DNA of 64,000 bases from Rhynchopus euleeides (Eukaryota; Euglenozoa; Diplonemea; Diplonemida; Diplonemidae). The position numbers and the translations under genes were made by a program. Shown here one piece after another: positions 21,731 to 32,016 of this stretch. The notes under the pieces were generated by a model. It did not search any database. It was not told the origin of the DNA and was given only the letters and a program-made list of their open reading frames with translations. The stretch's first letter is position 1. Every line of letters starts with the position of its first letter. Location: NCBI GenBank assembly GCA_963210315.1, contig OY723306.1, positions 1,502,787 through 1,566,786 of the forward strand, read 5' to 3'.

Positions 21731-22089
21731 GCACTGTGCCACATCCCCTCTCTCTGTTTATGCCCCTGTAAATGTCCCGCAAACCCGTCACCCTCCCTCT
21801 CTTGATGTCCCTTTAGATACTCTGTCTGTATAACTTGTATGTAATGTCTTCTCGAGGTGTGGTGGTGGGTGAGTCTCGAGGTGAGTGGTGGTGATCGTGC
21901 CCTTTCCACATGCAGGGATGCCTTGCTTCTCTTGCTGGCGTTGGTTGCGGTGGTGGAGGGAGGGTCCAAAGCTGGGAGGTCGGGAGGCCTACGTGTGGGA
22001 GTCTACGGCGTGGCCGCAGTCCGCGCCCCGCAACCCACCAGCCCGCGGGCGAAAATCGCATTGTCTTTTCCATATTCAGTCCCAATAAA
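21731..22089. other. 3' flank of the DDE_1 gene
   Basis: About 360 bases, mixed composition, ending at the mirrored repeat. No gene is seen. Confidence 0.4.
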
Positions 22090-22335
22090 TAGTGGACCGT
22101 AAAAAAGATGGAACGTTTGGCCTTTTTTTGGGAACTTGGAACATTTTTACGTTCCACCCTTTTTCCGTTTACGGTATTATACATGTATAATACTTGCATG
22201 TCAACTATTATACCGTAAACAGAATAAATCTGGACCGTAAGAAGTCCTGGACGTAATAATGCTGGACCGTAAAAATTCTGGACCCCGGGGGTCCAAACCG
22301 ATTGGACCTTTTTTCCGGTCCAGAGTGGTTTGCCG
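22090..22335 (-). repeat. GGACCGTAA-family repeat, copy 2 (right of DDE_1 gene)
   Basis: Carries the unit of about 65 bases (22093-22158), then CCGTTTACGG, a TTATACATGTATAA palindrome, ACCGTAAAC and four spaced copies of TGGACCGTAA or TGGACGTAA, ending in GGACCTTTTTTCCGGTCC. The module order is the mirror of 18690-18875. Confidence 0.6.
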
Positions 22336-23454
22336 TTAGAACTGGCACTTGTCATTTTTTCATTGATACCTCCCTCATTCACACGCTCCCACACAGCTCC
22401 CGGACAGGTGCACTGCATCCTCAATACAACACACCTTCAGCGGCAAGAGACACAGAAGGCCGTGCTCTCATGACAATTTTCTTTGGCCGAAGATGGTACA
22501 ACTATACGGCCACAGGTTGGTGCAGGTGGTGCCACATTGACATAATCGCCAGAGGGCAGGCTGCCGCCTGGCCACCCCAGAGCGAAGGCCTCAACGTGTA
22601 TTAGTGGGAAACAAAACGGGGGGGTGGGGAGGGCATTGTGGTGGCTTCCCACTCGATGCACTGAACACAAAAGACGCTGCTGCGGGGGGAGGGAGCCGTG
22701 CAGCCGTCAGACTACGCGGTACGTTGAACAACGGAGTATACCCAGGTGCGCAGGCGGGATTGCCGCAACCACTGGATATGCCAACCATGGGATCTGTGTG
22801 AACACAACACACGGATCGAACTGTGCCTGGAAATCAAAGGCACCGAGTGTGTTTTGGATCTGGGCTATGGAAGAAGTGTGGGGGACTCTGCCCGTTTGTG
22901 CGTAGCTGCCTGGACAGCCGAGTTGCGCCCCTCGTCCTTGTTGTACGGCTTGAACTTCGACATTGTAGTCTTCAGCCTTTCATACAACCCTAAGGGGGCC
23001 GTCTTCGGTGCACTGCTGATGTCTGATACCAGTCCATGCCCCCTTCTTCATGGTCATCGGATGGCTCACTGCCACTATCACTGTCACTGGCCCAAGAACA
23101 TGGGCACACAGCTTCTGACACAAGTGATTTCGCAAGTGGCACAGCGCTCCTCTGTTGCTCGATATGCCTACGGTTGATGCACTATGCCAGTCCGATCAGC
23201 GATTCTCCCGCTCGAGTAGATGCAACCGATGCGTCCGAAGGTCTGAAGGGGCTGGAAACATGCTCCTCCTCTAGTACCTATGACCCCTTGTTTCCGGTGA
23301 TACTTTTCTACTGTCTCGCATGTCACACCGCAAACAAGGTGTTGTCATGTTGCACTTTTGACCCCACGTATCGTCGGGCAGCACGGTTGGCAACACCGCT
23401 CACTGGATCACTGCGAGACATGATGGTTTGCGATTCTGCCTTCTGCCCAGGGGG
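22336..23454 (-). pseudogene. Decayed coding remnant, minus strand
   Basis: Between about 22860 and 23180 the minus strand shows protein-like segments in different frames: a Ser/Asp-rich acidic stretch (SDSDSGSEPSDDHEEGG) and a charged one (LYERLKTTMSKFKPYNK), separated by stops and frame changes. The acidic stretch resembles in style the one in the element gene at 24074-25201, but I cannot show homology. The rest of the interval has nothing I can name. Confidence 0.25.
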
Positions 23455-23850
23455 GGCTGAGGCAAGGTGACCAACCCTACAGCTGTCGGCCTGTCGGTCG
23501 GCCAGTCGGTCGGTCGGCCGACAGCAAAAAAAAAATCCGAAATTTTTTTTTGCCGATTTGGTGACACTTTTTTTTTTTGCCACGGGGAAAATTTTTCGAG
23601 ACATAGGGGGCCTTCGCTACCGGGTGAGAAAAAGTGAGAAAAAATGAGCGGAAAAACGCTTAAAAAAAGAGTCAGGGGAGTTGGGGGGTCCCTAGCCTGG
23701 GGAGCATATTTGAACCCCGAATCTCGAAAATTATGCCGGCGTGACTCGTCCCAAAGCAGGTTTGGGTCGCTCTATGGCGAGTTGGTGTAAAAATCGCAAA
23801 CCAGAGTGACTGCGAGTGACTCGCAGTGGGGTCCCCGGGGGGGGGGGGTA

Positions 23851-25394
23851 GGGGGGGTCAGACCCCTCCCAAAAGGTGTTAACAAAGGGTGGTTTTTCAA
23901 GATACCCCCCCAGAGCCCCTGAGGGCCTATCTGACCCCCAACCCCACCCCAAAACCCCCTAAAAACATATCCTGGGGCATTTGCAACACCATTTCTACCA
24001 TTCCAGGCCGTTTTTTTGGGGTGTCAAAAAGTGGTACACCCTTTTGTACCTCGCATGCCTCGTCAAACAAAGATTATGATGCAGACACCGCACGTCGCTT
24101 CTCAGGGCGCCCGCTCGGTGGAGTCGACACCTGTGGGGCCTTGTAGAGCACATCTGTGAGTGTGGCTACGCATTCCGGCTTGAGCATTGCGCTCGCGTGA
24201 GGGACACCATGCTCAGCGAGCTCGTCGCGCAACGATTCTCGAGAGCGCTTCTGGAGTGCCGTTCGCAGCTGCTCATGTCGTTTTGTCTTGTGTACTCGTG
24301 CCCACTCTTCTGCGGCGGGTGGCGTGGGTCCCGCCAAACGCTTTGCCTCTTCGACCTCTTCCTCTGTGGGGAGTGTGCTGACACCCAGTTGCCGGAGCGG
24401 GTGTGCGTTATGCTTGTGTTGCGTAATTGCAGCAGCACGAGCGGGGTTGATGCCTCTCAGCCGACCCAGAATGCTCGCACCCGAAGCCATCAGCGACTCG
24501 GTGTAGTCGTTGCTGATAGGAGCAGCTGACCTGCCATTGCTGTCATCGCTGCCATCGCTCGCATCACTGATCTCAGACTCATTGTCTCCTTGTACGCTGG
24601 CCTGTGATTCGTCCTCCTCATCGCTGCTGTCGAGGTAGTCGTCTTTTGCAATGAAGCGGTCCCACTTCTCCATCATGGCGGCTGCCCCTTTGCGTATGAG
24701 CCGAGCCGCATCCCTTGACCAAGCATCCTGGACACTCTCGCACTTCGCCCAGTCTGGTAGGGTAGCGAGAGAGAACGTACGTTTTAGATCCTGCAAGAGC
24801 TGCGACACCTCCCCAAAGCGCTCCCGGCCAGCCTTCACCGATTGCTCACTTATAGTTTTTCGACCTCCCTTCAAGATGGCAAACGCCGAAGGAAGGAAGC
24901 TGTACACAACTCTGGAGGCGACCAGGCAGGGGAGTGTCTCGTCACTGAAGAGAGTTTCGAGCGCGTTGGATCCTGGGATGCTGAGCTCCCCTGCGTCCAT
25001 TGCCTCGCGTAAAACATTGATCCCCATTGCCATTGCAAAAGCTGCATCGGAACATCTCTTGGTGCCCACCCAGCGTGCCCTGAGCCGGTGAAGATCCTCC
25101 ATAGACACCCCGCACACATCCGAGGGCAAGCTCATGCACTTACCAATAAAAAGTTGAGCACACGCATCAGACGCCTTCCCGGCACGTTGTGTACGAGGCA
25201 TGCGAGGTACAAAAGGGTGTACCACTTTTTGACACCCCAAAAAAACGGCCTGGAATGGTAGAAATGGTGTTGCAAATGCCCCAGGATATGTTTTTAGGGG
25301 GTTTTGGGGTGGGGTTGGGGGTCAGATAGGCCCTCAGGGGCTCTGGGGGGGTATCTTGAAAAACCACCCTTTGTTAACAGCATATGACCCCCCC
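23851..25394. mobile_element. TA-flanked element with ~205-bp inverted repeats, copy 1
   Basis: The inverted repeats (about 23851-24063 and 25192-25394) begin GGGGGGGTCA and end TGACCCCCCC, and are bordered by TA on both sides (23849-23850, 25395-25396). TA is embedded in long G runs on both flanks. The repeats are nearly identical apart from a short difference near the outer end. The element lies inside the 5-kb transposon and carries one minus-strand gene that begins in its right repeat and ends just inside the left one. A second element with the same ends and the same TA/G-run setting lies at 57078-58225. Confidence 0.85.
24074..25201 (-). CDS. Element-borne protein with acidic linker and SAP-like tail
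   Basis: 375 aa from the ATG at 25201; the frame is open a little further upstream but only through non-ATG codons. Residues about 1-190 are helical and unfamiliar (MSLPSDVCGVSMEDLHRLRA, then FAILKGGRKTISEQSVKAG). Residues about 190-235 form a Ser/Asp/Glu linker. The C-terminal part is basic and ends in a helix-extension-helix pattern (SRESLRDELAEHGVPH, then LKPECVATLTDVLYK) that resembles a SAP DNA-binding motif. No DDE triad is visible, so this is not an obvious transposase. The gene fills the single-gene TA-flanked element, which suggests either a DNA-binding transposition protein or captured cargo. The frame is intact over its full length. Confidence 0.6.
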   Translation of the reverse strand: MPRTQRAGKASDACAQLFIGKCMSLPSDVCGVSMEDLHRLRARWVGTKRCSDAAFAMAMGINVLREAMDAGELSIPGSNALETLFSDETLPCLVASRVVYSFLPSAFAILKGGRKTISEQSVKAGRERFGEVSQLLQDLKRTFSLATLPDWAKCESVQDAWSRDAARLIRKGAAAMMEKWDRFIAKDDYLDSSDEEDESQASVQGDNESEISDASDGSDDSNGRSAAPISNDYTESLMASGASILGRLRGINPARAAAITQHKHNAHPLRQLGVSTLPTEEEVEEAKRLAGPTPPAAEEWARVHKTKRHEQLRTALQKRSRESLRDELAEHGVPHASAMLKPECVATLTDVLYKAPQVSTPPSGRPEKRRAVSAS

Positions 25395-25609
25395 TAGGGG
25401 GGGGGGGGCTGCTTGATGAATCAGCGGAGTGCGGTGTGCAGCTGATGCACCACCTTCTTTTCCTCACTAGTCTCATGCGGGGCAGGGGGTTTAGGCAAGC
25501 TTCGCTCGTACGTGGGGGGGGGGTTGTGGAAGTAGAAGACAGAGACGAATCACAAACGGGAACAGATGTTAGGAGAAGCAAGGGAGAGGGGGGGGGGGCA
25601 GAACATATA
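25395..25609. other. Spacer between nested element and transposase 3' end
   Basis: About 215 bases of the 5-kb transposon with two G runs. It follows the stop of the minus-strand transposase and probably holds its 3' UTR. Confidence 0.4.
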
Positions 25610-26902
25610 TCACGCCGAACCGGAGAACTCGTGCCAGTCTGCATCGGGATCGTTCCCGGCAGTGCTCTGTAAGAGCTTGTCGACGACATCTGGGGTTTCA
25701 CCACTGCCGTTCTCCGGGAAGCAGTCCAACACGCCCTGCACCTCCTGCATCCACGGAGTGACGTCCACATCCCGAAGGCCAAACTCATCCTCGTCATCTA
25801 CAGACGCATCGTCCTCCTCGGTGTCAATCGTTGCAGAAGCTGCAGGTGGAGCACTGCCAGCCTCAGGCTCACCCGTAACCACTCTGCTGGCAGTGCGCGG
25901 CTTCTGGGGGATGAGGCCCGCGACGAGGTTCCTGTAAGGGCCGATGGGCAGTTCGGGGAGGCCATACTTGTACAGAAAGTTATGAAGCTCTGCCACGACC
26001 CTCCCACACAGCGCGAGGAACTGCGAGTCACCCTCGCCCCCGAGATGGTACGGGTACGTGAGGATCTTGAAGTCCTTCACACGCGCATTTCCCCGCTCCA
26101 CCCTTCCACGAACGAATCCGTGGGAACCGTTGTACATCTTCTGCGCCGCCACAGGAAGGTTACAGTCAGGAATGGGGACCCGTCGGTTTTCATCCCCCTT
26201 CCTCGAGTAGCAGCGACTCCCAGTCACGCACTGCTTGGCTCCCGCGTATGCGCCATCCGCAAGCACAACGTCGCCGTCGGGCACCAAGTTGGGCTGGTGC
26301 GCGAATGCGGATGTGGAGGAAGTGCCCCACAGGTGCGAGTCAGGGATAGCACCAGCATGGCCACCCGTGAAGAACACGATGAGGCCGTACTTGTTGGTGC
26401 CCATCTGAAACTTCAGAACGGGCCTCTTGTAGTACCCGCTCCAGTTAGCCGCATAAAGGTAGCTTCTGGAGACGGGCACCGGGAAGACGTCGATCAGCAT
26501 GGTGCTTGCAGGCAGGAGAGGGGCGTGGTTGAACTCGTCCTCGATACGCCTGTCAGAGACAAGCTGGACTTCGTTCAGGAAGAGGCCGCAGTACATCAGC
26601 CCTTCGTTGAGCATGTCGCGGCACTTGTCAGAAGACAGGTCGAAGGTGAAGGGGTCTGACAGGGCGGTTTTGAGCGGCTTTCTGAAGAGGTAGTAGAATA
26701 CGACCAACTGATGTTTTTCCGTGAAGATGCTTGACCCGTACTTCCGGAAGAACATTTCAAGCATGTAGGGGGGGTAGCCGGTGAGACTCTTCGCCTTCCC
26801 CTTGCACAGCTTGTCCCAGTCGTGCGTCTGCTCGGCCAGGATCTCGTTTATCGAGAGACCGATCAAGGGGTGCTTGACGTCATTTGCACGAGCCCTATCA
26901 GC
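25610..26902 (-). CDS. DDE_4 (PIF/Harbinger-like) transposase, start unresolved
   Basis: 431 codons from the edge of the tandem array to the stop. The core matches DDE_Tnp_4 transposases: first Asp in LIDVFPVPVSR, second in DVVLADGAYAG, and a Glu in GRVERGNARVKDFKIL, the usual family finish. The region between contains FFTGGHAGAIPDSHLW. The C-terminus is an acidic tail. No ATG occurs before MLEMFFRKYGS (about 45 codons in), although upstream residues (HPLIGLSINEILAEQ) look coding. The frame instead runs open through the whole 41-bp array with no ATG. Either the start exon is lost or distant, or translation begins internally. The catalytic residues are intact. Confidence 0.8.
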   Translation of the reverse strand, partial: ADRARANDVKHPLIGLSINEILAEQTHDWDKLCKGKAKSLTGYPPYMLEMFFRKYGSSIFTEKHQLVVFYYLFRKPLKTALSDPFTFDLSSDKCRDMLNEGLMYCGLFLNEVQLVSDRRIEDEFNHAPLLPASTMLIDVFPVPVSRSYLYAANWSGYYKRPVLKFQMGTNKYGLIVFFTGGHAGAIPDSHLWGTSSTSAFAHQPNLVPDGDVVLADGAYAGAKQCVTGSRCYSRKGDENRRVPIPDCNLPVAAQKMYNGSHGFVRGRVERGNARVKDFKILTYPYHLGGEGDSQFLALCGRVVAELHNFLYKYGLPELPIGPYRNLVAGLIPQKPRTASRVVTGEPEAGSAPPAASATIDTEEDDASVDDEDEFGLRDVDVTPWMQEVQGVLDCFPENGSGETPDVVDKLLQSTAGNDPDADWHEFSGSA

Positions 26903-27930
26903 CAATGTCCTGGGGGGAATCGTCCAAGTATGACAATGTACTGGGGGGAATCGGGGGGAATCGTCCAAGTATGACAATGTACTGGGGGGAATCGGGGGGA
27001 ATCGTCCAAGTACGACAATGTACTGGGGGGAATCGGGGGGAATCGTCCAAGTACGACAATGTACTGGGGGGAATCGGGGGGAATCGTCCAAGTATGACAA
27101 TGTACTGGGGGGAATCGGGGGGAATCGTCCAAGTATGACAATGTCCTGGGGGGAATCGTCCAAGTATGACAATGTCCTGGGGGGAATCGGGGGGAATCGT
27201 CCAAGTATGACAATGTCCTGGGGGGAATCGGGGGGAATCGTCCAAGTATGACAATGTCCTGGGGGGAATCGGGGGGAATCGTCCAAGTATGACAATGTCC
27301 TGGGGGGAATCGGGGGGAATCGTCCAAGTACGACAATGTACTGGGGGGAATCGGGGGGAATCGTCCAAGTATGACAATGTACTGGGGGGAATCGGGGGGA
27401 ATCGTCCAAGTATGACAATGTCCTGGGGGGAATCGGGGGGAATCGTCCAAGTATGACAATGTCCTGGGGGGAATCGGGGGGAATCGTCCAAGTATGACAA
27501 TGTCCTGGGGGGAATCGGGGGGAATCGTCCAAGTACGACAATGTACTGGGGGGAATCGGGGGGAATCGTCCAAGTATGACAATGTACTGGGGGGAATCGG
27601 GGGGAATCGTCCAAGTATGACAATGTCCTGGGGGGAATCGGGGGGAATCGTCCAAGTATGACAATGTCCTGGGGGGAATCGGGGGGAATCGTCCGAGTAC
27701 GACTATGTACTGGGGGGAATCGGGGGGAATCGTCCAAGTATGACAATGTCCTGGGGGGAATCGGGGGGAATAGTCCAAGTATGACAATGTCCTGGGGGGA
27801 ATCGGGGGGAATCGTCCAAGTACGACAATGTACTGGGGGGAATCGGGGGGAATCGACCAAGTACGACAATGTACTGGGGGGAATCGGGGGGAATCAACCA
27901 AGTACACTAATTTGCTGGGGGGAATCGGGG
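26903..27930. repeat. 41-bp tandem array, about 24-25 copies
   Basis: Each unit on the + strand is CTGGGGGGAATC, GGGGGGAATC, then GTCCAAGTA(T/C)GACAATGT(A/C). A few units are shortened and lack one GGGGGGAATC block, for example near 26915 and 27150. Variation between units is confined mainly to two positions. On the minus strand, the direction of the adjoining transposase, every unit reads as a C-rich tract ending CCCAG, like a reiterated 3' splice acceptor. Because 41 is not a multiple of 3 and the unit lacks stops, all three minus frames stay open and give a 41-residue Pro-rich periodic peptide, which I regard as an artefact. Confidence 0.9.
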
Positions 27931-27965
27931 AGTGCCCCTACAGGAGGTGGGGACCACTGTGAGTC

Positions 27966-28108
27966 ACTACGAGTCACTATGAGTCACGTGACTGGTAGCG
28001 AGGCCGGTCTGGACTTCTGGGTGGAATTTTCTCATATTGTGCCAAGTCCCCACCCGGAGTTCCAGACCGGCCTCGCTACCAGTCAAGTGACTCGTAGTGA
28101 CTCGTAGT
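27966..28108. repeat. Inverted repeat with 48-bp arms
   Basis: The arms 27966-28013 and 28061-28108 match with two differences and contain direct GAGTCACTAC iterons plus GGTAGCGAGGCCGGTCTGGA. Located near the right end of the 5-kb transposon; related GTGACTGGTAGCGAGG sequence recurs at 28190-28205. Confidence 0.8.
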
Positions 28109-28476
28109 CAGCCAAAAACCTGAAAATTCACCCTTCTCCCCAGGCCAGCCAAAAAAGCCCCCTGACTCACTGACGAGCCGTGACGACCCGTGACTGGTAG
28201 CGAGGGCCCCCATAGAGATTTTTCAGAAAGTTGGGGGTGGTTTTTTCGGGTGGGCAGAATTCGACCCAAACCCACCTGCCGGTGAAAAATCGCGAGATGC
28301 AGCCGATGCACCGCCATTCCGTGGGTTTCTGGGCGGTTTGGGCCGAAAAAATGTCGGTTTGTGAGGTGGCCCGAGAGGCCGACCGACCGACCGACAGGCA
28401 AAAATCGGGCCGACCGACCGACCCGACAGCTGTCGGCCTGTCGGCCGACTAGTAGCGTTGGTCACCTTGGCTGAGG

Positions 28477-28807
28477 TACAGCTTTGTGGTACATTTTTCC
28501 GGAACACGACTAAACTGTTCAGAAGTGCTCAAAAGTGCCCAAAACCGGGCGGAATTGTGTTTCTGGGGTCCCAGGGGTCATAGTTTCAGGTTTGGTGACG
28601 TTTTTGGCCCCCAGACGCCGATGGTGAAAAATTGGCCAGGTTAACAGCTTATAAGACCACCCCTACCCCCCCCCCCCCCCCCATCCTGAGAAATCGCCAT
28701 GTATCGCCAAGTCCCCCAAACTGGTCTGGACCGGACAAATTCTGGACCTCGGGGGGGGTCTGGAGGTGGATTGGACCTTTTTTACGGTCCAGATTTATTC
28801 TGTTTAC
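28477..28807. repeat. Spacer with GGACCGTAA-family part-copy
   Basis: The first part (to about 28720) holds nothing identifiable except a 17-base C run at 28666-28682. From about 28725 to 28835 there is a part-copy of the GGACCGTAA repeat (CTGGACCGGACAAATTCTGG, then TTTTTTACGGTCCAGATT and GTTTACGGTACATGTA) in the opposite orientation to 22200-22330. Confidence 0.5.
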
Positions 28808-29293
28808 GGTACATGTATAATACATGTATACATGGATGTATTCAGATCTTAATAAGAGAGGAATTTTTTTCGCCAAATCTACCTCCTCCTCCTCTTAGAT
28901 TAAGACCTTAGTCCATAAACGGCCCAAAAAAGCCCAACATCTGAATCCCCTTAATTAAGGTCTTAAACCTCTTAGTGTAACCTCTTTAAGGTCTTACACT
29001 CAGAGGTTAAGACCTTAGTTCGATCTTCAGCAATATTACGTTGACAGCGGGTGAACCCAGCAGGTTCCTGCACACACCCGCCCCCCGCGCCCCCACCACA
29101 CGCACGTTCGTGCCCCCCCCCCCCCCACCACACACTCAGTTGACTCCAACACTCACATCCCCCACGAGGACTCTTATTTGCGTGGCAGCAAGTGGCAACA
29201 TAGTGTGAGAGAAATGCCACACTGCAAAAGTACGCTTGAGTCACAGAGCGGCAGCAGAATACAGGTTGGAGTTTTGCCGCTCAGCGGATCATC

Positions 29294-32016
29294 TCACGCG
29301 GTGTACGCGTGTGCATTGATGGCAGAGACTGCCTCTTCGAAAGAAGCCAGCACATTCTTCGGGATGGTGGTGGGCTGGAGAATGTCGTCCTCCCACTCGA
29401 CGACTTTCGGCCCAGTCGCAGCAGGATAGCCCTTCCGCAGGGTCCGGTCGAACTGGTTGGGTAGGTCCTGGTTGCAGGCATGGAAGAGGATTCGGGCCCG
29501 AGTTGATGCGTGCGCTGCCATGCGGGACGGGGGGAGCACACGGCGCGCGATAGAAAACACGCTGTCACACCCCAGAGTCGATGCAGTCACCGCCAGCAGA
29601 TCAAGGCACAGAGTACGCAGCGCGCACTCCCCGTAGTTCAGCCAGAAGGAGTCCACATCGCCCTTCATGCCCTCCTTCTTGGAGTGATCCACATACTCTA
29701 CCCACGCCGCCTCCTCGACTTCACGGAACGCCGGAATCCAGGCAGTGATATCCTGGAAGGACATCAGGTTGTCAGTGTTCCCCATGATCTTGACAGCACG
29801 TGGGTTCACGTGTCTCATCGCCTTCCAGTAGTAGTACGACCCCTCCGACTTGTTCCCCCACCACCGCACCTTCAGCTCCTCTGAGAGGACAGCTGCGACT
29901 GGGGACTTGGCATCCAGCAGGTCTTCCAGGGACTTCTTTTCCCGCTCGAGAAATTCTTTCTCTTTTTCCGTCTTGGCGTACGCGATGTTGTCAAGGTCCT
30001 GAATCTTCCCCTCCATGTCACCCCAAACAGAGTGGCTGTGCGACTTCTTCGAGGGGGTGGTGTAGGAAGCCAGCAGCTCCATGATCGGCGAATTTGCCCG
30101 CTCCATCTCCAGCAACTCCTTCTCCAGCCGTGTGACCCCCAGATCCTTGAGCAGCTGGCCCAGCTTCCCCATGCTGGGTGTCGTACTGCCCTGTTGGAGC
30201 TCGGTGCTCACGAACACGAACAGCGCCTTCATGCGCTGGCGCACGTGGGTGTACACTTCGATGCGAGACGAGTACCGAGTATCACCTGGGAGGGGGCACT
30301 TCACAGCCGGCACCTTCTCCTTTGTGTTGTTCTTTTTTGCAGCGTCGAGAACAGCATGCGCTGCTGGAAGGATATCCTTGAGGGTGGTAGCGGTGGAGAC
30401 TGCCTCGTTCGGCTGGCGGAGGGCTGCACGGATCTTCCCGGCGCACGATTCGAAGAGATCGGCTTCCTCCTGCGGCGTGCAGTCCTCCCTGAGTTCTTCG
30501 ACTTCCCCGAGGATGGTCTCCAGCGATGACACAGCAACTCCGGAGAGACACTCCATCTGCACTTCGACCCACCGTCTGTGCCGATACTTGTTCTCATCCC
30601 CGCCCAGCAAGTTGTTGAGTAGGCGGGACACCTCGAAGGCGGCACACCCCGGGAACTTCTTCTCCAGGTTGGCCAGCATCCAGGTCTCGCAGACGTCGCC
30701 ACAGTTGTTCACCAAGTGTGGGACGCACGACACGAAGGGGACACCGAATGCTTCGGCGAGTTCACGGCTTGCAGCTGCGTTGGACCCGCCCTTGTCGGAT
30801 CTGATGAGGAAGGGGGGGGGCAAGCTGAGGCGCGTCAGCTCGCGCTTGATGTCCTGCGACAGCTCGACCCCGGTCTGGCTCCCCCTCCGCTCCTCCGGAC
30901 GTATGAAGATCAGCGATGCGGCGAATCCTACAGCGCTGAGGATGATGGCCGTCGCCTTCGTGTCGCCAATCCCACTGTTGTCATGCGACATGCAGTACCT
31001 CCCCCCCTTCAGCTTGGCCGTGATGACCTTCTCGCTGTCCTTCGTCAGCTCGTCGCCCAGCTTCTTCACCAGCGGAGCAACCTTCGGGGGGTCCTTGGGG
31101 ATGCGTGTGCCTGCGAGGCAGGAGAGTACACCCTGCATCGCGCCCGCTGTGATCCCCGTGTAGAGCACCCCTTTCGCGATTTTGTCATGCAGAGCGGTTT
31201 CACTCGCTTCAAATGCAGTCACAATTGTGACCTGCCCCTCTTCCCCCTTCTTCTGCCTTGATTTCTTCCCCACGTGCTTGCTGCCGGTGAAGTGGTCCCC
31301 CAGGTCGCCTGCCTGGACATGGGGCATCCACAACACCTCGCAGATATCGCAGGAGGGGACCTCCTGAGCCGCTGCGTAAACGCTCGTCAGCTGCTTGGAA
31401 TTCCTGTAGTGTGATTTGATGTCGCCGACCTTCACGCAGACACAGTCGGTGTGCTTCTTCATCTCCCTGCGGAGAGCATCGCCCAGTACCTTCCTCTGGG
31501 AGGGGGCAGGTGGGGGGTCAGCAGGGGGTGCGGCCGGCGCGTCGTCACCAACGTCCTCCGCCGGGGGATCTGCCAGGGCCCCCAGGTCCTGCGCGAGCTG
31601 CCTCCTGGCAGCAGTCTTCGCCCCCGCCTTCTTGCCCCGCTTCTTTTTGGGCTNNNNNNNNNNNNNNNNNNNNNNNNNNNNNNNNNNNNNNNNNNNNNNN
31701 NNNNNNNNNNNNNNNNNNNNNNNNNNNNNNNNNNNNNNNNNNNNNNNNNNNNNNNNNNNNNNNNNNNNNNNNNNNNNNNNNNNNNNNNNNNNNNNNNNNN
31801 NNNNNNNNNNNNNNNNNNNNNNNNNNNNNNNNNNNNNNNNNNNNNNNNNNNNNTCGTGCCGGCCGCCTCCACCCCCTCCGCCTTCGCCAGGTCCACCAGA
31901 AACGACTTCGCCTTTTTCTGCAGCAACAGGGCTGCAGCATCTACGGCAACAGTTTGTGCCTGTGACAGCTCCGCAGTAATAGAATCCTCATCGGAGTCAG
32001 CCGCTCTCTTTGCCAT
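29294..32016 (-). CDS. hAT-like transposase, spans an assembly gap
   Basis: The C-terminal 722 codons (29294-31462) are continuous, and the frame stays open upstream to the gap (a Lys-rich stretch PKKKRGKKAGAKTAARR, then a Pro/Ala linker). On the far side of the gap an N-terminus MAKRAADSDEDS starts at 32016. Near the middle N-terminal part lies a zinc-finger pattern (CDICEVLW...HFTGSKH). The core contains MSHDNSGIGDTKA and SDKGGSNAAASRELAEAFG, in the style of hAT catalytic regions. The C-terminal part resembles the hAT dimerisation domain (LDLLAVTASTLGCDSVFSIARR, then PPSRMAAHASTRARIL). The intact frame outside the gap suggests a recent copy. The frame change across the 200 N has no meaning because that length looks like a placeholder. 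Confidence 0.75.
31654..31853. other. Assembly gap, exactly 200 N
   Basis: The round length suggests a scaffolding placeholder, so the true distance is unknown. It falls in the N-terminal third of the hAT-like gene. Confidence 0.98.

Larger units (their letters stand above)
23463..28468. mobile_element. 5-kb transposon with 8-bp target duplication, nested
   Basis: The left end starts CAAGGTGACCAAC and the right end finishes GTTGGTCACCTT. The perfect 8-bp direct repeat GGCTGAGG flanks it at 23455-23462 and 28469-28476. Just inside both ends are GTCGG/CCGAC iterons (CTGTCGGCCTGTCGG type). Contents from left to right: subterminal repeats, a nested TA-flanked element (23851-25394), a minus-strand DDE_4-type transposase gene (25610-26902), a 41-bp tandem array (26903-27930), an imperfect 48-bp-arm hairpin (27966-28108) and the right end. 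An 8-bp duplication and a CA(A/G)GG terminus suit hAT elements, whereas the enclosed transposase looks PIF/Harbinger-like. Confidence 0.8.

Noticed and set aside
26863..27907. Three long Pro-rich minus-strand frames with 41-residue periodicity
   Set aside because: They arise from the 41-bp array, which lacks stops; they contain no ATG and no sequence beyond the repeat.
26903..27930. CRISPR-like array
   Set aside because: Units are directly adjacent with no unique spacers, and the genome is eukaryotic. It is a minisatellite.
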